A stretch of 12,466 nt of DNA, taken from the NCBI GenBank assembly GCA_000436535.1, contig FR886302.1:4688-17153 (forward strand), written 5' to 3'. Shown piece after piece: positions 6,322-12,466 of the stretch. This DNA is from Eubacterium sp. CAG:252. Lineage in GTDB: Bacteria; Bacillota; Clostridia; Lachnospirales; Lachnospiraceae. Within the stretch, counting starts at the first letter, position 1; the number at the start of each line of letters is the position of its first letter. Made by a program: the position numbers and the translations under genes. Under the pieces are notes generated by a model. That model was not told where the DNA came from, searched no databases, and saw only the letters and a list, made by a program, of their open reading frames with translations.

Positions 6322-6567
6322 TTATTTTTCGATACCTGCCATCTTGAAAAGCTTTCCAACTACTTCTGTAGGCTGAGCTCCGTTAGCTAACCACTTCTTA
6401 GCGAGTTCTGCATCAACGTTGAGCTTGCATGGATCGTAATTAGGATCATAAGTACCGATTTCTTCAATAAATCTACCATTTCTTGGAGATCTTGAATCTG
6501 CTACGATAATTCTATAGAAAGGAGACTTCTTCTCACCTAATCTCTTTAATCTAATCTTTACTGCCAT
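6322..6567 (-). CDS. rpsP: 30S ribosomal protein S16
   Basis: The 81-residue length and sequence are typical of S16: MAVKIRLKRLGEKKSPFYRI at the start, VADSRSPRNGRFIEEIGTYDP, and the GAQPTEVV segment near the end. S16 binds 16S rRNA early in 30S assembly in the body of the subunit. The ATG at 6565-6567 follows a strong GGAGG (6578-6582). It sits between ffh and khpA in conserved order, with 93 bases upstream of it and no clear terminator between, so it is probably cotranscribed with ffh. Confidence 0.98.
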   Translation of the reverse strand: MAVKIRLKRLGEKKSPFYRIIVADSRSPRNGRFIEEIGTYDPNYDPCKLNVDAELAKKWLANGAQPTEVVGKLFKMAGIEK

Positions 6568-6660
6568 TACTGTTTCACCTCCTGTAAATCATTAATATTT
6601 ATTAATTCTACGCTTATCTGCGTGAAATGTGAAAATATAATTCTCACACCAATATATATG

Positions 6661-8016
6661 TTAAAAAGGCAACTTGAAACGTCCCTTTTTAGCACCTTTC
6701 ATCATACCAGGCATCTGTTTCATCATCTTTTTCATCTGTTCAAACTGTTTCATAAGCCTGTTTACTTCGCTGATATTAACACCAGCGCCCCTTGCAATCC
6801 TGTTCTTTCTTGATGGATTGATTATATCAGGATTTTTTCTTTCTTTAGCTGTCATAGACTGTATGATAGCTTCTGTTCTCTTAAGGTTAGCTTCCGCCTC
6901 ACCTTCGTCTGGCATCTGGATATTCTTCATATTGCCGCCAAGTCCCATACCCGGAAGCATACTCATAATAGAACCGATACCACCCATATTCCTTATCTGA
7001 CCCATATACTCAAGGAAGTCGTCAAAGTCAAACTCAGCTTTCTTAAGCTTGGCTTCCATCTCCTTAGCCTTGTCCGCATCAATCTGGGCTTCTGCCTTCT
7101 CAATAAGAGTAAGCACATCTCCCATTCCAAGAATTCTTGACGCCATACGGTCTGGATAGAACTGTTCAAGGTCTGATAACTTCTCACCCATACCTACATA
7201 AAGGATAGGCTTTCCTGTAACAGCCTTGATTGAAAGTGCTGCACCACCTCTTGTATCACCATCTAACTTAGTAAGAATAACTCCATCAATTCCTACTTTC
7301 TCGTTAAATGAAGCGGCAACATTTACAGCATCCTGACCTGTCATAGAATCAACGACAAGTATCGTCTGGTCAACCTGAACTTCATTCTTGATATTGATAA
7401 GCTCTTCCATCATATTCTCATCAACATGAAGTCGTCCAGCTGTATCGAGAATAACAATATTATAATTATTATCCTTTGCATGCTTTATAGATGCCTTTGC
7501 AATATCAACGGGATTATGTCCTGTTCCCATAGAGAACACTTCAACTCCCTGCTTATTACCATTGATAGTTAACTGCTCTATAGCAGCTGGTCTGTACACA
7601 TCACATGCAACAAGTAAAGGCTTCTTACCTTTTTCCTTAAACTTTCCTGCAAGCTTTGCTGTTGTCGTTGTCTTACCAGCACCCTGAAGACCTGCCATCA
7701 TTATGACTGTAATCTCATTACCAGACTTTAACTTAATCTCTGTGGTTTCTGACCCCATAAGGGAAACCATCTCTTCATTTACAATCTTGATAACCATCTG
7801 TCCGGGTGTAAGACTTGACATAACATCCTGACCAATAGCACGCTCTTCTACTGACTTGACAAAGTTCTTAACAACCTTGAAATTAACGTCAGCTTCAAGT
7901 AACGCCATCTTAACTTCCTTAAGTGCTGCCTTTACATCAGCTTCAGAAAGGCGACCTTTACCTCGAAGATTTTTAAATATATTCTGAAGTTTATCTGAAA
8001 GACTGTCAAATGCCAT
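6661..8016 (-). CDS. ffh: Signal recognition particle protein Ffh (SRP54)
   Basis: Ffh is the GTPase of the signal recognition particle: it binds signal sequences and 4.5S/6S RNA in the cytoplasm and delivers ribosomes to FtsY at the membrane. The 451-residue product has the N domain (1-88), the G domain with GLQGAGKTTTT (109-119), DVYRPAAIEQL (139-149), DTAGR (191-195) and TKLDGD (249-254), and the Met-rich M domain (about 300-451) with the MLPGMG finger region and the RIARGAG RNA-binding motif. The start has GGAGG (8023-8027) six bases upstream. It begins 17 bases after the ylxM stop, the normal arrangement. The partner ftsY lies about 2 kb upstream, past the threonine ammonia-lyase gene. 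Confidence 0.98.
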   Translation of the reverse strand: MAFDSLSDKLQNIFKNLRGKGRLSEADVKAALKEVKMALLEADVNFKVVKNFVKSVEERAIGQDVMSSLTPGQMVIKIVNEEMVSLMGSETTEIKLKSGNEITVIMMAGLQGAGKTTTTAKLAGKFKEKGKKPLLVACDVYRPAAIEQLTINGNKQGVEVFSMGTGHNPVDIAKASIKHAKDNNYNIVILDTAGRLHVDENMMEELINIKNEVQVDQTILVVDSMTGQDAVNVAASFNEKVGIDGVILTKLDGDTRGGAALSIKAVTGKPILYVGMGEKLSDLEQFYPDRMASRILGMGDVLTLIEKAEAQIDADKAKEMEAKLKKAEFDFDDFLEYMGQIRNMGGIGSIMSMLPGMGLGGNMKNIQMPDEGEAEANLKRTEAIIQSMTAKERKNPDIINPSRKNRIARGAGVNISEVNRLMKQFEQMKKMMKQMPGMMKGAKKGRFKLPF

Positions 8017-8033
8017 ATATGACCTCCAATGTA

Positions 8034-8378
8034 TTAATAATCTTCGATAATCTCTTTAGAGAGCTTCTTAATCTCGTGGATATAACTCATATCCTCATCC
8101 TTAATATAGGAGTCAACCAGCTCATCTATTCTTGTAATCTTAGCTTTAGTATCCATAAACTTCTCAACAAGATGAAGCTTCGATTCATATCCTTCAAGTG
8201 TGTTCGACACTCTCTTTATAAGGTCGTGAACACCCTGTCTTGATATTCCATACTCATCTGCTATCTCGCTTAAGGACAAATCATTGAACACGGCATCCTC
8301 ATAAACACCACGCTGATGTTCATTAAGTAATTCACCATAAAAATCATATAACAATGTCTGCTCTACAATACGTTCCAC
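8034..8378 (-). CDS. ylxM: YlxM-family helix-turn-helix protein
   Basis: The 114-residue protein belongs to the YlxM/p13 family always found just before ffh and thought to modulate SRP components. It opens with LLYDFYGELLNEHQR and then carries a sigma-factor-region-4-like helix-turn-helix (LSLSEIADEYGISRQGVHDLIKR, about residues 31-53). The C-terminal third is a charged helical tail. The start is GTG at 8376-8378, preceded at four bases by AAGGTG (8383-8388); I see no better in-frame ATG. It is the first gene of the ylxM-ffh-rpsP-khpA unit and has a strong promoter about 40-75 bases upstream. Confidence 0.92.
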   Translation of the reverse strand: MERIVEQTLLYDFYGELLNEHQRGVYEDAVFNDLSLSEIADEYGISRQGVHDLIKRVSNTLEGYESKLHLVEKFMDTKAKITRIDELVDSYIKDEDMSYIHEIKKLSKEIIEDY

Positions 8379-8424
8379 AATGCACCTTAACTTTCTAGTT
8401 CATAAATATTCTTAAGCCTTGAGT

Positions 8425-8453
8425 ATAATATCACGGTATATAAAAAGTGTCAA
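8425..8453 (-). promoter_or_regulatory. Promoter for the ylxM-ffh-rpsP-khpA operon
   Basis: On the minus strand a perfect TTGACA (8448-8453) and TATTAT (8425-8430) are 17 bases apart, pointing at ylxM. The -35 box is part of the distal arm of the ilvA terminator stem, so the two signals overlap physically. Predicted transcription start is near 8418. Confidence 0.72.
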
Positions 8454-8474
8454 GTACTTTTACTTGACACTTTT
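8443..8474 (-). terminator. Terminator downstream of ilvA
   Basis: A perfect 14-bp inverted repeat (AAAAGTGTCAAGTA at 8443-8456, complement at 8461-8474) with a four-base loop; on the minus strand it ends in TTTTT then TATATA. It lies about 70 bases after the ilvA stop. The symmetric A/T ends would also permit function on the plus strand, but no plus-strand gene reads in. Confidence 0.85.
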
Positions 8475-8490
8475 AAAAAATATTAATTTT

Positions 8491-8531
8491 GTTATTTATC
8501 CGATTTTATATTGCGGATACTCACCATCAAA
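8491..8531. repeat. Diverged partial copy of the rimM-upstream element
   Basis: This stretch, just after the ilvA stop, matches 2185-2225 at 30 of 41 positions with no gaps, including the shared blocks ATTTTATAT and CGGATAC. The 11-bp inverted repeat arms of the other copy are not preserved here. On the minus strand the spacing TTTGAT-17 bases-TAAAAT is kept, parallel to the other copy. Confidence 0.4.
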
Positions 8532-8542
8532 AAACTTATCTA

Positions 8543-9760
8543 TTAGATATTAACCTTAACTAATCTAGGTCTTAATCCATTCTTTTCAAGCTCAGATACA
8601 ATCTGCTCTTTATGCTCATGTCCGAATGCTTCAATAGTAATTCTTAGCTCAACTGTAGCCTTTCTGTTAATGCTTACAAACTGGTTATGGTCAAGCTTGA
8701 TTACATTACCGTTGGCATTGGCAATTATCTGTGCTACCTTTACAAGTTCGCCCGGCTTATCTGGAAGAAGAACAGATACTGTAAATATTCTGCTTCTCTG
8801 TACAAGACCCTGCTGTACAACTGATGACATAGTGATGACATCCATATTACCACCTGAAAGAATAGATACAATCTTCTTATCCTTTACCTTAAGCTGCTTT
8901 AATGCTGCAACTGTAAGAAGGCCTGAGTTTTCAACTATCATCTTGTGATTTTCAACCATATCAAGGAATGAAACGATTAAATCTTCATCCGGAACAGTGA
9001 TTATATCATCAAGATTCTTCTTAAGGTATGGGAACAGCTTGCTTCCAGGAGTCTTAACAGCTGTACCATCAGCAATAGTGCTTACAGTTGGAAGTGTTGT
9101 TACCTTTCCAGCCTTTATAGAAGCCTGAAGACAGTTAGCACCTGCTGGTTCAACACCAATAACCTTTATATTAGGATTAAGAAGCTTGGCAAGTGTAGAA
9201 ACACCTGTGGCAAGTCCGCCACCACCTACTGGTACAAGTATGTAATCTACTGTTGGAAGTTCTTTTATAATCTCCATAGCGATAGAACCCTGGCCTGTTG
9301 CAACATCGAGGTCATCAAATGGATGTACAAATGTAAGTCCCTTTTCCTCTGCTAACTTAAGAGCATACTCACATGCCTCATCGTATACATCACCGTGTAA
9401 TACTACTTCTGCGCCATAACCCTTTGTTCTGTTTACCTTTATAAGTGGTGTTGTTGTTGGCATAACTACTGTTGCCTTAACGCCATACTTCTTAGCTGCA
9501 AATGCAACGCCCTGCGCGTGATTACCTGCAGAAGCTGTTATAAGTCCCTTCTTACGAGCTTCTTCTGACATAGTACTTATCTTATAGTAAGCACCACGAA
9601 CCTTAAAAGCACCTGTATACTGCATATTCTCTGGCTTTAAATATACCTTGTTGCCTGTCTGGTTACTAAAATATTCGCTGTATACAAGGTTAGTTGGAAG
9701 TGTTGCCTCCTTAACTTTCTCAGCAGCTTCTTCAAATTTCTTAAGTGTTAATTCTTCCAT
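8543..9760 (-). CDS. ilvA: Threonine ammonia-lyase with C-terminal ACT domain
   Basis: The enzyme uses PLP to deaminate L-threonine (and serine) to 2-oxobutanoate and ammonia, the first step toward isoleucine or of threonine catabolism. The 405-residue product shows the fold-type II PLP pattern: AFKVRGA with Schiff-base Lys53, SAGNHAQG (77-84), and the phosphate-binding GGGGLATG (about 179-186). An ACT domain occupies about residues 330-405 (VLLPDKPGELVKVAQII), a possible site of amino-acid control. The length fits the roughly 400-residue TdcB-like/ACT type, not the 510-residue two-ACT IlvA. Biosynthetic or catabolic role cannot be told from sequence. It has its own promoter and terminator, splitting ftsY from ylxM-ffh. 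No good Shine-Dalgarno sequence precedes its ATG. Confidence 0.93.
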   Translation of the reverse strand: MEELTLKKFEEAAEKVKEATLPTNLVYSEYFSNQTGNKVYLKPENMQYTGAFKVRGAYYKISTMSEEARKKGLITASAGNHAQGVAFAAKKYGVKATVVMPTTTPLIKVNRTKGYGAEVVLHGDVYDEACEYALKLAEEKGLTFVHPFDDLDVATGQGSIAMEIIKELPTVDYILVPVGGGGLATGVSTLAKLLNPNIKVIGVEPAGANCLQASIKAGKVTTLPTVSTIADGTAVKTPGSKLFPYLKKNLDDIITVPDEDLIVSFLDMVENHKMIVENSGLLTVAALKQLKVKDKKIVSILSGGNMDVITMSSVVQQGLVQRSRIFTVSVLLPDKPGELVKVAQIIANANGNVIKLDHNQFVSINRKATVELRITIEAFGHEHKEQIVSELEKNGLRPRLVKVNI

Positions 9761-9776
9761 TGTTACTTATTCTGCT

Positions 9777-9801
9777 ATTAAACTTTCAAAAAAAGTTAAA
9801 T
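9777..9801 (-). promoter_or_regulatory. A/T-rich hairpin in the ilvA leader
   Basis: ATTTAACTTT and AAAGTTTAAT (minus strand) form a 10-bp stem with one mismatch around a short T-rich loop, 16 bases before the ilvA ATG. The intervening bases contain no GG-containing ribosome binding site. The hairpin is weak because it is nearly all A-T, so a regulatory role is only a possibility. Confidence 0.3.
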
Positions 9802-9857
9802 AACATTCCTTTCCTGAATTTCTTAAATAAATTTATAATTAATTTATGCTATCTTAT

Positions 9858-9886
9858 ATATTATTCCTATTATTGTAATCATTCAA
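9858..9886 (-). promoter_or_regulatory. Promoter for ilvA
   Basis: On the minus strand TTGAAT (9881-9886) and TAATAT (9858-9863) are 17 bases apart, directly after the ftsY stop. The predicted start near 9851 gives a leader of about 90 nt. No terminator is seen after ftsY, so some read-through from ftsY is likely. Confidence 0.6.
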
Positions 9887-9902
9887 GTTTTTTTGCAATA
9901 TT

Positions 9903-10841
9903 TTAATAGTCTTCTTCCTCGTCATCTGTCTTCACATCAAATAATGCATTTACAAATGTATCTGAGTCAAACTTCTGTAAGTCTTCTACCTTCTCACCAA
10001 CGCCGACATACTTGACTGGTATTCCGAACTCAGCCTGAATAGCAACCGCAATACCACCCTTGGCTGTTCCATCCATCTTAGTAAGAATAATACCTGTAAT
10101 GTTAGTTACGTCATTGAACTCCCTGAGCTGTGAAAGTGCATTCTGACCTGTTGTTGCATCAAGAACTATAAGATTTTCCCTGTAGGCATCTGAATATTCT
10201 CTCTCAATTACCCTGTCAATCTTTCTAAGTTCTTCCATAAGATTTTTCTTATTCTGAAGTCTTCCTGCTGTATCACATAACAGCACGTCTGCGTGTCTTG
10301 CCTTTGCTGCAGCTATTGAGTCATATATAACAGCGGCAGGGTCAGAACCTTCGCTCTGCGCAATAATATCAACACCAACCCTGTTAGACCACTCTGTAAG
10401 CTGTTCTATGGCAGCAGCCCTGAATGTATCAGCAGCAGCCATAACAACCTTTTTATTCTGAGCCTTTAAATGTCCTGCAAGCTTTCCTACAGATGTTGTC
10501 TTTCCAACACCATTTACACCGATAAGCATAACAATTGACTTCTGGTTCTCAAAATCATACGCATTAGGTCCAAGGTCCATCTTCTCACGTATAGTATCAA
10601 TAAGCAGCTGCTTGCAGTCCTTTGGGTCTTTAATCCTGTTTTCCTTAACCTTTGCCTTAAGGTCTTCTATAATATCATCTGCTGCCCTTACACCGATATC
10701 ACCCATAATAAGTGTTTCTTCAAGTTCTTCATAGAAATCATCATCTATTGAAGAAAATCCACTGAATATGCTGTCGATACCAGACACAATATTATTACGC
10801 GTCTTTGTAAGACCCTCTTTTAACTTACTAAAAAGTCCCAT
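9903..10841 (-). CDS. ftsY: SRP receptor GTPase FtsY
   Basis: FtsY is the membrane-associated receptor that docks the Ffh-ribosome complex at the Sec translocon, each GTPase activating the other. The 312-residue product has an NG domain: GVNGVGKTT (108-116), DTFRAAAIEQL (138-148), DTAGR (190-194), TKMDG (254-258), and GVGEKVEDLQKFD near the end. The N-terminal acidic A domain is almost absent, as usual for Firmicutes; the first residues (MGLFSKLKEGL) form an amphipathic lipid-binding helix. The start has GAGAGG six bases upstream. It lies 36 bases after smc, so the two are probably cotranscribed. The C-terminus ends in an acidic DDEEEDY tail. Confidence 0.97.
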   Translation of the reverse strand: MGLFSKLKEGLTKTRNNIVSGIDSIFSGFSSIDDDFYEELEETLIMGDIGVRAADDIIEDLKAKVKENRIKDPKDCKQLLIDTIREKMDLGPNAYDFENQKSIVMLIGVNGVGKTTSVGKLAGHLKAQNKKVVMAAADTFRAAAIEQLTEWSNRVGVDIIAQSEGSDPAAVIYDSIAAAKARHADVLLCDTAGRLQNKKNLMEELRKIDRVIEREYSDAYRENLIVLDATTGQNALSQLREFNDVTNITGIILTKMDGTAKGGIAVAIQAEFGIPVKYVGVGEKVEDLQKFDSDTFVNALFDVKTDDEEEDY

Positions 10842-10877
10842 ATATAGCCTCTCTTTCTTAAAAATATATTTTACTGG

Positions 10878-12466
10878 TTATTCCTTTTTCTTATCATTCA
10901 GGTCATTCTCAATTAAGTCAACTGATACAAGCGTAGATACACCCTTTTCCTGCATAGTTATACCATAAAGCCTGTCTGCTGCCGACATTGTACCACGTCT
11001 GTGGGTAATGACAATAAACTGTGTATGCTTTGTAAGCTTATGAAGATAATTAGCATATCTTCCTACATTAGAGTCATCAAGTGCCGCCTCTATTTCATCA
11101 AGAAGACAGAACGGAGATGGCTTAAGGTTCTGTATTGCAAACAGAAGTGCTATAGCTGTCAGTGCCTTTTCTCCACCTGATAACTGCATCATATTCTGCA
11201 GTTTCTTTCCCGGTGGCTGTGATATGATAAGAATTCCCGCTTCAAGGATATCCTCACCCTCAACAAGCTCAATAGTTCCACGACCTCCTCCGAACAACTC
11301 TTTAAATACCTTATCGAATTCAACCTTTATCTCTTCAAACTTTGTTGTAAACTGTACACGCATACCCTCATCAAGCTCAGCAACAACCTTCATAAGCGAC
11401 TCTTCCGCCTCAATCATATCGTCATGCTGTGTCTTTAAGAACTCATATCTCTCACTTACAGACTTATATTCTTCAATCGCATTGACGTTGACATCACCAA
11501 GCTTCTTAATAGCAGCCTTTAATATATTTATCTGCTTTCTTATGTCGTTTATATTAGTCAGCTCATCACTCTTTAACTCAAGTGCATAACTGTATGTAAG
11601 CTCATATTCACTCCACATATAATCAACAAGTGCATCATTGGACTCATCAAGCTTGTCATACTGGTTATGAAGCCTCATACTCTCTTTTTCAAGAAGCATT
11701 ATCTTCTCATTGAGTTCCTCACGCTTCTTAAAAAATACCTTATGGCTTGCATTGACCTTTTCCTTATCACCCTTTAACACTTCAAGCTTTTTATTGCTTT
11801 CCTCAATCCTGCTTACAGCATCCTCAATAGCACTCTTGACAGCCTCAATCTCTTTTTCCTTAGAAGCCACAAGACCTGCTGTTTCGCCTATCTTTTCTTC
11901 TATAATTTCTCTCTCTTTGTCAAGACCTTCAAGCTCTCCTGTAAGTCTTTGTATATTTTCATTGATAAATGCGGCTTTCTGTTCTACAGATGAATGAGAT
12001 ATCTTAAGATTTTCTATTTTAAGGGATATTGAATTCTCTTCTGCCTTTTTAGTTTCAAGCATTTTTCCAAGATTTTCTATCTCTTTTCTTGCAGCTTCAT
12101 TGGCATTATCAAGCTGATTAAGATTACCACTTACCTGATTTTTGCTTTCATTTATCTTAACAATCTGGGCATCAATAGCAGCCTGCTCTTTAATATCACC
12201 GCTGTATGAAGCAATTATTTCTGAAAGCCTTACATCAGCCTGCTTAAGATTAACATCTATTGTATTCTTTCTGAGATGTGTTTCTCTCTGAAGCTTATTA
12301 TATGACTCAAGCGCCTCACGGCACTTTGCAACCTGACTTCTTAAGTCGGCAATCGCTGCCTTTTCCTCTGTAATCTGCTTACTTGTAGACGATACAGAAA
12401 GCTTTAACTCCTCTATCTCACGTCTTCGGCCAAGAAGATTACTTGAATTTCTAAAGGCACCACCAG
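10878..12466 (-). CDS. smc: Chromosome segregation ATPase SMC, C-terminal part, cut by right edge
   Basis: The minus-strand frame stays open from the stop at 10878 to the right edge, giving 528 residues; the ATG at 12060-12062 is internal, not the start. The first visible residues (GGAFRNSSNLLGRRREIEEL) are the conserved segment just after the SMC hinge. About 300 residues of coiled coil follow, then the C-terminal head: LSGGEKAL signature (codons at about 11160-11183), Walker B CLLDEIEAALDD, and the ITHRRGTM switch His region. SMC with ScpA/ScpB forms the condensin-like complex that loads at ParB sites and organises the chromosome. The N-terminal ATPase half, first coil and most of the hinge lie outside the window. 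Upstream rnc would be expected. smc-ftsY adjacency is normal in Firmicutes. Confidence 0.97.
   Translation of the reverse strand, partial: GGAFRNSSNLLGRRREIEELKLSVSSTSKQITEEKAAIADLRSQVAKCREALESYNKLQRETHLRKNTIDVNLKQADVRLSEIIASYSGDIKEQAAIDAQIVKINESKNQVSGNLNQLDNANEAARKEIENLGKMLETKKAEENSISLKIENLKISHSSVEQKAAFINENIQRLTGELEGLDKEREIIEEKIGETAGLVASKEKEIEAVKSAIEDAVSRIEESNKKLEVLKGDKEKVNASHKVFFKKREELNEKIMLLEKESMRLHNQYDKLDESNDALVDYMWSEYELTYSYALELKSDELTNINDIRKQINILKAAIKKLGDVNVNAIEEYKSVSERYEFLKTQHDDMIEAEESLMKVVAELDEGMRVQFTTKFEEIKVEFDKVFKELFGGGRGTIELVEGEDILEAGILIISQPPGKKLQNMMQLSGGEKALTAIALLFAIQNLKPSPFCLLDEIEAALDDSNVGRYANYLHKLTKHTQFIVITHRRGTMSAADRLYGITMQEKGVSTLVSVDLIENDLNDKKKE

Noticed and set aside
6568..6660. 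Possible regulatory hairpin between ffh and rpsP
   Set aside because: Only short imperfect stems (such as GTGA/TCAC) and no T-run; not enough to call a terminator or attenuator.
6674..7187. Plus-strand 108-codon and minus-strand 64-codon frames inside ffh
   Set aside because: Both overlap conserved Ffh G/M domain codons in other frames and have no independent support.
11224..11997. Ser-rich plus-strand frames of 121 and 95 codons
   Set aside because: Antisense to the SMC coiled coil; the Ser/Leu composition is the expected shadow of Glu/Lys-rich codons.
12060..12062. ATG as the start of a separate 394-residue protein
   Set aside because: The frame is open upstream to the window edge and encodes the SMC post-hinge motif, so this Met is internal.

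Overview
The window looks like low-GC Gram-positive chromosomal DNA, most likely a clostridial gut anaerobe of the Lachnospiraceae type. I infer this from the AT-rich intergenic DNA, strong GGAGG ribosome binding sites, the Firmicutes gene order smc-ftsY / ylxM-ffh-rpsP-khpA / rimM / rplS, and the style of the SbcC-like protein. Genus cannot be fixed from sequence alone. Everything from about 1150 to the right edge is on the minus strand, so genes there are best read from right to left.

Right to left: smc (3' two-fifths only, running off the right edge) and ftsY form one unit. A self-standing threonine ammonia-lyase gene (ilvA-like) follows, with its own promoter and terminator. Next is the SRP/ribosome operon ylxM-ffh-rpsP-khpA, whose -35 box lies inside the ilvA terminator stem; it ends in a 16-bp hairpin terminator. 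Then comes a translationally coupled nuclease/ATPase pair (Mre11/SbcD-like plus a Rad50/SbcC-like ATPase with two membrane helices in place of a zinc hook). After this come rimM and rplS. rplS has its own promoter and leader. trmD, normally between rimM and rplS, is absent, and the nuclease pair sits between khpA and rimM, which are normally adjacent.

Left end: a plus-strand prepilin-like gene converges on rplS across a bidirectional terminator and diverges from an incomplete minus-strand gene encoding an HD-GYP-type protein cut by the left edge. Their 254-bp divergent intergenic region holds two promoters, a 12-bp motif repeated just downstream of each, and a long hairpin in the HD-GYP leader.

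How the genes work together: ffh, ftsY and ylxM belong to the signal recognition particle pathway; rpsP, rimM, rplS and khpA serve ribosome structure, assembly or RNA binding; smc handles chromosome organisation; the SbcD/SbcC-like pair is probably involved in DNA end processing. Most genes are housekeeping. The unusual content is in gene order and small intergenic elements: a 35-bp inverted-repeat insertion with perfect 8-bp flanking direct repeats (resembling a collapsed ISL3-type element) upstream of the nuclease pair, and two related intergenic elements upstream of rimM and ylxM. I saw no tRNA, rRNA, CRISPR array or complete insertion sequence.
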